Origin: Achatina immaculata | Taxonomy: Eukaryota > Mollusca > Gastropoda > Stylommatophora > Achatinidae | Assembly: GCA_009760885.1 (NCBI GenBank) | Contig: CM019718.1 | Location: 32,666,030-32,730,029 of the forward strand | Direction of reading: 5' to 3' | DNA: 64,000 nucleotides | In this document: piece by piece, positions 11,541 to 22,100 of the stretch | How the letters are laid out: the number at the start of each line of letters is the position of its first letter | How positions within the stretch are numbered: the first letter of the stretch is position 1 | Translations under genes and position numbers: made by a program | Notes under the pieces: generated by a model | The model's database searches: none | What the model was told of the DNA's origin: nothing | What the model saw: only the letters and a program-made list of their open reading frames with translations

Positions 11541-13766
11541 TCCCTAAACTTTGAAAAGGATGGAAGGAAACTGTGGAAACTAATCAAACAGCTAAATGAT
11601 GAGAGTACTGGAAGAAGTACAAAGGTTACACTAATAGAGGATGGGAAAACTCTTACAGGTAAGCAGGTAACAGATCACTTTGCTCGCATGTTTGCACAAG
11701 ACTGCAACATTGATATCCATCCAGAGAAGGAGTGTACAGTGCGCATCGAGCCACAGAAAGAGGAGGAACAAGTCAGAAAAGTGGAGGTCATGGATGCACC
11801 AATCACACGCAGTGAGTTAGACCTAGCAGTTAGTAAACTGAAACCAAGGAAATCACCAGGACCAGATGGAGTGTCCAATGAAATGATCAAGAACCTGGGA
11901 ATGGCAGCAATGGGAAAGCTGTTGGATATTTTCAATATGTGCTGGAGCACAGGTAAGTTACCTCAAATCTGGAAGGAAGCAAGCATGGTACCACTGCTAA
12001 AGCCAGGGAAAAACAGTGATACTGCCTCCAGCTACAGGCCAATCAGTCTCACTAGCTGCCTATGCAAAACAATGGAACGCATCATTGACCTGAGGCTAAA
12101 ATGGTACCTAGAAAGTGAAAACTTTCTTGTTCCACAACAAGCAGGATTTAGGCAGTACTACAGTACAGAAGATCAAGTGACCTATCTCTCTCACGAGATT
12201 GAGGATGCATTCCAAGAGAAAAACCTTGTACTAGCAGCGTGGATAGACCTAAAGAAAGCCTTTGATAAAGTATGGAAAAAAGATCTGCTGTGGAAACTAA
12301 GAAACTGCAATGTGAATGGAAGACTGTACAACTGGACAAAGTCCTATTTACACAATAGAAGAGCTAGAGTAGTAATGGATGGACACAAAAGCCAGAAAGT
12401 ACTTCTGCGACATGGTGTACCACAAGGAGGAGTCCTTTTGCCTATACTATTCCTTGTATTCATTAATGACCTGGTCAGGGAACTTCCCTATGGAATCAAA
12501 GCGGTAATGTATGCAGATGATCTGGTCATGTGGTGTACAGATGAATATGCGACAGTTGCTACACAGAGACTCCAAAGAGCAACAGACATCTTGACATCAT
12601 GGACAAACAAATGGTGTGTAAGTATCAACACAGAGAAATCAAGTACCACTCTGTTCACTCTCTCATCTAAACAAAAAGCAGGTAAGATCTTTGTAAATGA
12701 AATATCCTTAAGGATGGACAACCAACCCACTTACTTAGGAGTGACTCTTGACTCAAAACTGACTTGGAAGCAACACATCAACATTGCTGAAGCAAAAGCC
12801 AGAAGAAAACTAGCCATATTAAGAAAATTAAGTGGAACCACATGGGGAGCTAGTGAAAGAATCCTCAAGAATGTATATCAGCAAAGTATTCTAACACATT
12901 TAGAATATGGCTCAACATCTTGTTGCGCAGCATCAAATACTACGCTGCATAATCTAGACAAGGTTCAAAATCAGTCACTACGGATTATCACAGGTGCCAT
13001 GAGGTCCACACCAATAGTAGAAATGCAGAAAATAGTTGGTGTTCAAGCGCTAAAGGAACGTAGAGACACAAAGGTCATGACCATGGGAGAGAAATTCCTT
13101 AGCTCTGTAAGCCATCCCCTGAAGGAGAGATTCAATAACTTGGCATTAACACAGCTTAAAAGAAGCAGCTTCGTTCACCAGGCCAAGCGTACGCGTAAGC
13201 TGATACCTGACCTTCCAACTGTAGTCGCTCCATTATCATCTGTACCAGAGCATACACCATGGAAAGAAGCAGATTATACACAAATAACTATTCAGACTGA
13301 AGTGAAAGGTGTGCAGAATGGTGAGATGCAAAGCAGCCTTGTAAGATCAACAGCCACACTTAGTGTGCTAGATGACAAATATCCATGTGACACCTGGATA
13401 CGTGTGTATATAGACGGATCTGCACACAATGCCATAAAGAATGGAGGGGCAGGAGCACATATTGAATATCCAAACAACACCACTGACAAGATTTCCATAC
13501 CCACTGGAAAATACTGCAACGACTTTGATGCAGAAGTTAGGGCAATTATTGCTGCAGTTGAAAAACTGTCAGACTTCAGAATTGATACATGTCCTGTAGT
13601 AATTCTCACAGATGCAAGATCAGTACTGGAAGCTCTTCAGAGCAACAAACTACCAGACCTTAAGGATGCCTTGTCAAAAATTGGCTTACAACATGGAGTC
13701 ACTTTGCAATGGATTCCCTCCCACTTTGCAATGGATTCCCTCCCACTGTGGGATACCAGGCAATGA
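11541..13766 (+). pseudogene. I-like LINE ORF2, reverse transcriptase and RNase H
   Basis: Reverse transcriptase motifs in order: KPRKSPGPDGVSNEM, YRPISLTSCLCKTMER, AWIDLKKAFDKVW, HGVPQGG and the catalytic AVMYADDLVMW (about 12504). The thumb follows. RNase H begins near 13395 (VYIDGSAHN) and keeps the Asp, Glu (DAEVRAI) and Asp (ILTDARSV) positions. The frame then breaks at a perfect 22-bp tandem duplication (13701-13722 and 13723-13744) that shifts the reading frame and leads to a stop at 13764. Removing one copy would join the frame to the HCGIPGNEKADHLAKEGA block. The track's Met at 11313 is not the real start. Confidence 0.9.
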
Positions 13767-13891
13767 GAAAGCTGACCATCTGGCCAAAGAGGGCGCTGAA
13801 ATGGAGCAACCAGACCTACCAATCACCTATAATCAGAAGAAAAGCATGATAAAAACCTACAGGAAGCCACAAACACCACCACATGATGACT
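13745..13891 (+). pseudogene. I-like LINE RNase H C-terminal part
   Basis: Encodes HCGIPGNEKADHLAKEGA, the last conserved block of RNase H including its Asp, in the frame shifted by the 22-bp duplication. It ends at the insertion point of the RTE element (13891/13892). Confidence 0.85.
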
Positions 13892-14322
13892 CTCTCTCTC
13901 TCTGAACCTTAAGTGCCCAGGGCACATGGGGCTTCCGCAAGGGTTTTCCACAAATGCCTGTCTTTCGCCTTTTTTTCTGCTCTTGCCCAGGTGAGCCCTC
14001 TATTGCTCAACATCCTTTCTGTTGTTCTTCTCCATGTCTCTTTTGGTCTACCCTTACTTCTGCTCCCCTGTGGTGTCCATCTTAGTGCTATTTTTGGTAG
14101 TGAGTTGTCAGTCATTCGGAGCACATGTCCCAACCATCGCCAGCGTCTTTCCACAATAATTGTTGTCAGTGGTTTCATCTGCATTTCTGCCAATAAGATG
14201 TTATTTCTTATGGTGTTTGGCCAAAATATTTTTTTAATTCTACGTAAACATTTAGTCTGGAAAGAATTCAACTTGTTTTCTATGGTTTTGGTGATTTTCC
14301 AGCATTCACTTCCATAGAGTAT
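13892..14322 (-). mobile_element. RTE-type LINE fragment, (GA)n tail, nested in the I-like LINE
   Basis: The minus strand encodes the thumb and C-terminal domain (LYGSECWKITKT, RRWRWLGHVLRM, GRPKETWRR, DRHLWKTLAEAP). A (TC)n run at 13891-13903 is the 3' tail on the opposite strand. The insertion is flanked by catgatgact at 13882-13891 and 14323-14332, and the host LINE's reading frame resumes exactly after the second copy. A second copy of the same family is at 37938-38270. Confidence 0.92.
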
Positions 14323-14332
14323 CATGATGACT

Positions 14333-14640
14333 ATCACATGCTAAACAGAAAGGAACAAGTCACCATCTTCCGTCTCCGAACAGGACACACCCAACTCCGA
14401 AGTCATATGTATACAAAGTTTAAGGTTGGTACTACTAATCTATGTACATGTGCCCAGGTGCTCCAAACTGTGGAACATATCCTCCAGAACCGCACCAACT
14501 ATGAAACACTGAGAAATAATTACTGGCCCAGTGAAACCACTAAAGAAGATAAACTCTACGGTTCCATACATGAATTACAAAAAAACTGTGAAATTTATCC
14601 AAGAGACAGGACTGCAGGTATAGACAGACAATGCGAACGC
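14333..14640 (+). pseudogene. I-like LINE ORF2 C-terminal domain
   Basis: Reads IFRLRTGHTQLRSHMYTKF, a Cys/His pattern (CTCAQVLQTVEHILQ) and LYGSIHELQKNCEI. This is the C-terminal domain found after RNase H in I-group LINEs. It is in frame with the sequence left of the nested RTE once that insertion and one target duplication are discounted. The frame runs on past 14640 into the inverted-repeat arm only by chance. Confidence 0.8.
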
Positions 14641-14956
14641 AACAATATCCAATCCCCGCCACCTATAGTCTGCTGTCTCTGTTTTGTTTACATCATTCTG
14701 ATAGCCATTGTTGTAAAGACCCATAGGCTTGTCACGTCCTGGATTCATTGGTTTCACACCAGATTTTCCTCATCTCTGGCGGCGATCTCCATGTCCCCAT
14801 CCGTCCACCAACCTGACATTACATTTTACAAAAATAACAGTTACAGTTAGTGTCGATTGCTACAGGTTTCTGGGCTACAGAACTAGGTCAGAGTTTTTAA
14901 GCAAACAGATCTATGTTCCCTGTCTCACAAAGACTATGTTAAGATAAGTGTGCTTA
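14641..14956 (+). repeat. Right arm of the long inverted repeat
   Basis: Reverse complement of most of 9738-10059. It ends in 'gataagtgtgctta', after which the 229-bp insert and then a second copy of the arm's outer end (15181-15263) follow. Confidence 0.85.
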
Positions 14957-15180
14957 AGGGAGTTATCTTGCAGGCCTATATCTCTACAGAGTCTAGAGCT
15001 AAAACCTGGCCCCAGGAAAAGATCATGTGAGCCCTGCGTGAGGAACACTTGCTGAAGATGAGGTTCATGCAGGTGACCCATCTCTTTGTTGAGGTGGCTG
15101 AATATATGAAATTTATGAAGAAGAAGAAGAAGAAATCACCAGGATAAAGGGAACATATTAGTCCCTACATCAGTTACATC
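14952..15180 (+). repeat. Repeat X, copy with a single 37-bp unit
   Basis: Begins agggagttatcttgcaggcc and ends gggaacatattagtccctac, with a (GAA)n tract near 15117-15132. It is flanked by direct copies of a 58-bp piece of the inverted-repeat arm (14894-14951 and 15181-15238). The same sequence without the direct repeats occurs at 17866-18090, where its first 37 bp are expanded about 40-fold. The ends AGGGAGTTAT / AGGGACTAAT (reverse complement) might be short inverted termini. Confidence 0.7.
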
Positions 15181-15263
15181 TTTTTAAGCAAACAGATCTA
15201 TGTTCCCTGTCTCACAGAGACTATGTTAAGATAAGTGTACTCTTAACACAGTTGTTCCCAGGG
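15181..15263 (+). repeat. Terminal block of the inverted-repeat element (duplicated)
   Basis: Repeats 14894-14951 and then continues to the true outer end 'acacagttgttcccaggg', which matches the left end at 9724-9750 in inverted orientation. Confidence 0.8.
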
Positions 15264-15904
15264 TAATGGATACTTATCAAATACCATGACAGAAAGATGA
15301 CAGCATGCAAGAGGAAATGCTTAAGAAAAAAAAAGATCAAGTGTGAAATGAAATAATCCAACATATGGTGAGAACAACACCTGTCAAGGACTGCATCAAA
15401 AGAGTTAAGTTGTTCATGCACTTGATATACATGAATCCAGAGCATCCAGCTGCACATGCATGAAACACGGAAACATCTGGATATGGGGCGCGAGGACGAC
15501 CGAGAAAAAAGCGGATAGATGGAGTGAAAGACTGAGGAAACATAACATCTACCCAGGTCACTCACCTTGCCCTGGACCAATGTCAGGAACTCTGTAGACA
15601 GATTAGAAGAAGAAGAAATCTTGGCACACCAGAGGATGATGATGCTAGGATCATTTCTAGCTGTCTTTCTTTAACTTCTGTAGGAACCAAGTACTCACTT
15701 CTACATCTCTGATGACTGGAGCACCTTTGGGCATAATTGAATCACCAAACTTCATCATGAGAGACACATGCACTGATCATTTCACTGTTCATATGCTCCA
15801 TTTGATTTGCAGGTTTATAACTGCCTTTTCATAACAAAAAGTAGTAAATGAATTCCATTCTGCAAAATTTTAGGTAGACTGTACACCACATCAGCTTTCG
15901 CGAC
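15264..15904. other. Region upstream of the LPGAT1-like start codon
   Basis: No coding exon recognised. A 'caccacatcag' just before the ATG (about 15885-15894) could be a splice acceptor for the first coding exon, with 5' UTR exons further upstream. No core promoter was identified. Confidence 0.35.
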
Positions 15905-16109
15905 ATGCTCAAGTATGTACGTTATACTGTCAGGACGGCCTTCTTTATCATTAGTAATATATATGCCCTGCCATGTTATATGATCTGGATGACTCTCTTA
16001 ACACCTCTGAGGTACATAATGCCAAATTTGTATTGGAAGATGGAAGCCTTCATGTTCCAGATGTTACAGTGTATGGTTGTTACATGGCTTGATTCAGGAG
16101 GTTACAAAG
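15905..16109 (+). CDS. LPGAT1: LPGAT1-like exon 1 (N-terminal membrane segment)
   Basis: Encodes residues 1-68 plus one base. It starts MLKYVRYTVRTAFF and contains hydrophobic stretches (about 10-33 and 47-62). The donor is aaag|gtacgt. This part aligns with the N-terminus of vertebrate LPGAT1 (position of LRV..., W.....GYTV). The short sequence before the first Met lacks a signal peptide. Confidence 0.85.
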
Positions 16110-19100
16110 GTACGTTAAAAGTTCACTAAATGTAATTTTATATAATTTGATGCATAACTTGGATATAGTGTTAGTGTGTGTATACTTTTCTGGACCTTTT
16201 GATGCATAGCAGTTAGTGTGCATTTTTTTTTTCTTTAAATGTTTTAAGAATTTGTTTCTTAGTGGCTGCATTGGTTGGTCGATTGTTTTCTCTGTTACAG
16301 CTTAATTAATATCAGTGTTTAATATTATAATTAATATGAAGAAGACCTTGAAATACATGCATCAAGCTGTGTAAGGAGTTGTCCACTGTGGCTTTCTTTA
16401 ACTTTCAGAGCACTTTAAAAGCAGGCTTCTCAGGGAGTTATCTTGCAGGCCTACATCTCTAGCTTCTCAGGGAGTTATCTTGCAGGCCTACATCTCTAGC
16501 TTCTTAGGGAGTTATCTTGCAGGCCTACATCTCTAGCTTCTCAGGGAGTTATCTTGCAGGCCTACATCTCTAGCTTCTCAGGGAGTTATCTTGCAGGCCT
16601 ACATCTCTAGCTTCTCAGGGAGTTATCTTGCAGGCCTACATCTCTAGCTTCTCAGGGAGTTATCTTGCAGGCCTACATCTCTAGCTTCCCAGGGAGTTAT
16701 CTTGCAGGCCTACATATCTAGCTTCTCAGGGAGTTATCTTGCAGGCCTACATCTCTAGCTTCTCAGGGAGTTATCTTGCAGGCCTACATCTCTAGCTTCT
16801 CAGGGAGTTATCTTGCAGGCCTACATCTCTAGCTTCTCAGGGAGTTATCTTGCAGGCCTACATCTCTGGCTTCTCAGGGAGTTATCTTGCAGGCCTACAT
16901 CTCTGGCTTCTCAGGGAGTTACCTTGCAGGCCTACATCTCTAGCTTCCCAAGGAGTTATCTTGCAGGCCTACATCTCTAGCTTCTCAGGGAGTTATCTTG
17001 CAGGCCTACATCTCTAGCTTCTCAGGGAGTTATCTTGCAGGCCTACATCTCTAGCTTCTCAGGGAGTTATCTTGCAGGCCTACATCTCTAGCTTCTCAGG
17101 GAGTTATCTTGCAGGCCTACATCTCTGGCTTCTCAGGGAGTTATCTTGCAGGCCTACATCTCTGGCTTCTCAGGGAGTTATCTTACAGGCCTACATCTCT
17201 AGCTTCTCAGGGAGTTATCTTGCAGGCCTACATCTCTAGCTTCTCAGGGAGTTATCTTGCAGGCCTACATCTCTAGCTTCTCAGGGAGTTATCTTGCAGG
17301 CCTACATCTCTGGCTTCTCAGGGAGTTATCTTGCAGGCCTACATCTCTAGCTTCTCAGGGAGTTATCTTGCAGGCCTACATCTCTAGCTTCCCAAGGAGT
17401 TATCTTGCAGGCCTACATCTCTAGCTTCTCAGGGAGTTATCTTGCAGGCCTACATCTCTAGCTTCTCAGGGAGTTATCTTGCAGGCCTACATCTCTGGCT
17501 TCTCAGGGAGTTATCTTGCAGGCCTACATCTCTGGCTTCTCAGGGAGTTATCTTGCAGGCCTACATCTCTAGCTTCTCAGGGAGTTATCTTGCAGGCCTA
17601 CATCTCTAGCTTCTCAGGGAGTTATCTTGCAGGCCTACATCTCTAGCTTCTCAGGGAGTTATCTTGCAGGCCTACATCTCTAGCTTCCCAGGGAGTTATC
17701 TTGCAGGCCTACATCTCTAGCTTCCCAGGGAGTTATCTTGCAGGCCTACATCTCTAGCTTCTCAGGGAGTTATCTTGCAGGCCTACATCTCTAGCTTCTC
17801 AGGGAGTTATCTTGCAGGCCTACATCTCTGGCTTCTCAGGGAGTTATCTTGCAGGCCTACATCTCTGGCTTCTCAGGGAGTTATCTTGCAGGCCTACATC
17901 TCTGCTGAGTCTAGAGCTGAAACCTGGCCCCAGGAAAAGATCATGTGAGCCCTGCATGAGGAACACCTGCTGAAGATGAGGTTCATGCAGGTGACCCATC
18001 TCTTTGTTGAGGTGGCTGAATATATGAAATTTATGAAGAAGAAGAAGAAGAAATCATCACCAGGATAAAGGGAACATATTAGTCCCTACCATTGTGATCA
18101 TGCTAGAATTTTAAAAAAACCAGTACAGTTGTACCTGTCTTTCACCTTACATGAAGTACTTTTTGAAATACCAGTTTTTTCAATACAACATTTGATACCT
18201 TATACCTGTATTTTGTTTTTTTTAATTAAATTAAACACACTTTACGAACATCACCAGGAATGAAAATATCAGTGTGAAATTCTTTTCTTATCTATTTTGC
18301 AATGAGATTTACTCTTTACAAGCAGCTCACATGTTGAACTAAAGTCAGCACTGGCTGATACTCCACCATATAGATTGAACATCATCAGCCTACTGACCTA
18401 GTTATCCTCCAACCAACTTCACTGGGTGCCTTTTACAAGATTATTGTCAGTATAAACCAGTTGCAGTAACTGTTGACCTCCAACAGTTTCAGTTTTAATC
18501 CTTTTTTTTTTCTTATTTGTTATTTATCACTGCTACCCTACATCCAGGCCAAAGTAATGAAGCAGCCTATTTTCTATGAGCACCAAGGAGATGATGGATA
18601 GAATGTTCTGTATCTGCTTCCCTAGATTGATAACTACATCATCCTGTAGTGCAGTCATCTGTTATTATTTGATGATATTTTAAAGGTGATATTTAAGATT
18701 TATATTCAGTCAGTTACTGATTTGTCCTTTGTTCCCTGATTATTGGTGAACTAGGCAGCTGTGTCACAATAGCCTGTTTTCTGTTCCCTAACTGTGTGTC
18801 ATAGTCCCATCATATTCATGAGACTGACCTGTATGTAAGATCCTGTTTTCCTCTTCATCAGTCACAGCAATATGTACAGTGTAATCCAGTGTTCCTCATC
18901 ATTTTCAGAAGCAATGTTCCCTAACAAAACTGTGTCAGGTCCAGTTTTTATTGAAGGGCACTTGTAGGTCTTCTACCTAAAAGCTTCGTGTGAGATAACT
19001 GGTCACTAATGATTGTATAAGTTATGTCCCTACTAGCAGGTTGAATATGGTCTGAAGTTGAATGACTGACTGTTTGCATCAAGATTAGGGAGTTATAATT

Positions 19101-22100
19101 GACCAAGACCCTATTCTACCTTCCCCAAATCTCCCCCCCCCCTCGCCCTGAAGCAGAGAGTAGTCTGGCCGAGTGAGTGGGGATCACAGTGGGGTGACAA
19201 ACCTGGTCCTAAAAATATGCCAAGGCCAGTGGTGGATGTGTCATGCTGCAAGACCTGTAACACAGGCACAGTGCAGCCAGCGTTCTCTTGAGGGGGGGGG
19301 GGAGAGTGAAGAAGTTTAGGTTCTTGACAAGCTTTGGTTCTGTTGGCCGTGTTGACAACATTTTCTTTTCTGGGCTGAGCTCAGCGGTCGAAAATATATG
19401 AGACGCTTGTTATCTGTTTCAGTTTTAGAGTGTGGGGATGACATCAGTTTGCTGCATGATAGTGCCGCCATTATCCTCTGTAATCATCAGTCTACTGCAG
19501 ACACTCCAATTGTTATGCTAGCAAGTCGTAACAAAAGAATGGCAGCTGGCAACACAATGTGGATCATGTACATCCTTTTCAAGTACACAAATTTTGGCTT
19601 GATTTCCTGGCATAGAGAAGATTTCTTCATTGACCAGGTAGGCTGTCAGTGTTGGAAAATAGGTAATTTTTTGTGTGTTTTGTATTGCATGGGAACAATA
19701 ATAATTCTATCATGATAGATTAAGCTGGTGCAATGAAAACCACAGTGTCACGCGATCCCGGTTCTGCAACCCACCAAGAATTCAGGCCCAAGCCTCGCGG
19801 TACTCTGAACCTCTTGTAAACCTCTCGGGGATCTCTTGTGGGCCTCTCGGGGACCACGGGACACATCGAGGACCACAGGAGTAAATTCAGCAGGATCATG
19901 GGGCGATCTTGATGGTAGAAGCAAACGAAGAAGAAAAAGATCATGATGATGTGGTAATATGAGTTAACAGAACTAGCCAGGAACATATCATACCTGAAAG
20001 CAGGGTCAGGCTGCCTATTAGGCTAGGAATAAATGTGTTTCTTCATGATGGTGGAGCTTCTTTAGAGGTTTGCATTTGAGATCCACTCCAGGGATTAAAT
20101 AAAGTCATCATACAACTTTATACCTGTGCTTAAAGATCTGTACAGATCATTGGTTGTGAGAAACTATGGTTGCAGGGAGACAACCAGCCAACAACTGTTT
20201 GTCGCACCAATCATAAGATTATTTGGAGCAATTCACTTAAAACCTTTACTTTTGATGCGGAAGATGTAGGGAAAGCTCTGGTAAGACACAGATGAAAAGA
20301 CACAGGTAATGAACTGGTCATGTCTGGGGACTCTAGCATCTGTTAAAAACAGCCATGCAGTGGACACTCAAAAGAAGAGAAGAAGATTCTGACCAGAAGT
20401 TAGCCTGGTGAAGCAGAGCTTGCAGTACAGCTGGAGTAACACACAAAGGCTGGATGCAGACTAAAAAGTGGAGAGAATTTGTTGCTGCTGTGCTAATGTC
20501 ACAAAGCATGCTGGTAGTGATTGCTTAGCCAGTCATTAAGGACATCGATGAATGGAGGCAGGGTTGATACATATCTTCTGACATCCTTTAAAATCATACT
20601 AGATTTTCAGATGTATGTATCTCTTCCTTCTTTTGCAAGCAAACTTGGTGCAACAAAAGCAGGCCATCTCCTCCAAATAAAATAACAAAAGGGAGAAATA
20701 AATTGACACTTGACATCTTCCACAGACTGCCATTGTTTGCCTGCTTTAAATTATTTCCTAAAAGAAGTCACTGTAATATATTGTTTTTATATTATATATT
20801 TTTTTCTATACAACTTTTTTTGTGTGTTTCCTTTGTTGATATTTAATTTAGGGCAAAGATGTACGTCATTCACAGTTAGCCAGACTGAGGAATCACTTGA
20901 TCAGGTCATACCTGCCCCACAAGCGCAAGTGGATTATTGTTTTCCCTGAGGGCGGCTTTCTTCATAAACGACTGGAGTCCAGTCAGAAGTAGGTTCCGTC
21001 TGATGCTGGGACATAATCAGGCACGGGCCGCTACATGTTAAACTAGATCTGTCCGTGTTGAGTTAGGACAGTTAAAATCAATTTTTCCGCGCAGTTTTTC
21101 TTAAACTTTCTGATGTCTGGTTTTTCTTCCCTTAACCTTTTCAAAGCTGCCTGTTTTTTTTTTTTTACCTGAACTTTCAGTGCTTCTAGTTTTTGTTTTT
21201 TTTTCCCTTAAAGTTTCTATGCTACCTGTCTTGTTCTTAAACTTCCTGTGGTATGTATTTTATTTTTTTTCCTAAAATATTCTGTTTTACCTGGGGGTTT
21301 TTTCCCTTACTTTTCTGTGCTGTTTTTTTGTTTGTTTTTTTGTTTTAATAGTTTAATATTTAAAAAATCTTTTTTTATTTTTCATTATTTTATTTTATTT
21401 TGTTTATTTATTGTTTGTGTGTGTGTGTGAATGTTTAGGAGAGTAATCTGGACATAAAATCTGGAGAGAGGGACCATTGATCACTTGATAGTGATGGTCA
21501 TTTCTGCCCATCTTCTGGTAATCCTTAGAACTCTGCCAGGGAGAGGATTATTGGTTTACGAGCAAGGAATTTTTCTACAAAACAAATTTCCCATGTAGAG
21601 CAGGAAACCCATTTGTGGCCAACTGGCAGGTGAAGCAGGGAATGCTAACTTAGCCTGAAACTCAAAGAGACTGATTTTTTTTTTTTTACAACATAGATGA
21701 TTTTATGCCAGGTTTTGGTAGAATAGGCTATAAACTGGCCAGTAAAATAATGCTCAGAAAGTTCCATTAAGCTCAGACTTTATACCTGCTTCAAAACCAT
21801 TGTTTAAAAAGAAAAAAAAAGCCATGATAAATTTGTAGTGGCAGTCATGAATGTTCAGGTTTTAAAATTAGAAATGATTGACTGAGGACATCTTTCAGCA
21901 GTAAAGTCTGTTGTTTTTTTCTTGTAAGCTTTCAAATGAAAGATAAGCAGTGATGATTTTCTTGTAGGCTTTCAAATGAAAGATAAGCAGTGATGATTTT
22001 CTTGTAAGCTTTCAAATGAAAGATAAGCAGTGATGATTTTCTTGTAAGCTTTCAAATGAAAGATAAGCAGTGATGATTTTCTTGTAAGCTTTCAAATGAA

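Larger units (their letters stand above)
10060..14640 (+). mobile_element. I/Nimb-like LINE lying between the two inverted-repeat arms
   Basis: In order: a 5' region without a recognisable ORF1, an apurinic-type endonuclease, a reverse transcriptase, RNase H and a C-terminal Cys/His domain. Endonuclease + RT + RNase H in one ORF2, plus the IFRLRTGH motif near the end, point to the I superfamily (I or Nimb group, which includes mollusc elements). The element starts and stops exactly where the inverted repeats stop. It is defective: frameshift near 11535, 22-bp duplication at 13701-13744, and an RTE insertion at 13892-14322. Confidence 0.85.

Noticed and set aside
11313..13905. RT plus RNase H as evidence for an LTR retroelement or endogenous virus
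   Set aside because: There are no LTRs, protease or integrase; the upstream AP-type endonuclease and C-terminal IFRLRTGH domain identify an I-group LINE.
16426..17904. Regularly spaced repeats resembling a CRISPR array
   Set aside because: Units are contiguous with no unique spacers, the genome is eukaryotic and no Cas genes are present. It is a minisatellite; the same holds for the other arrays.
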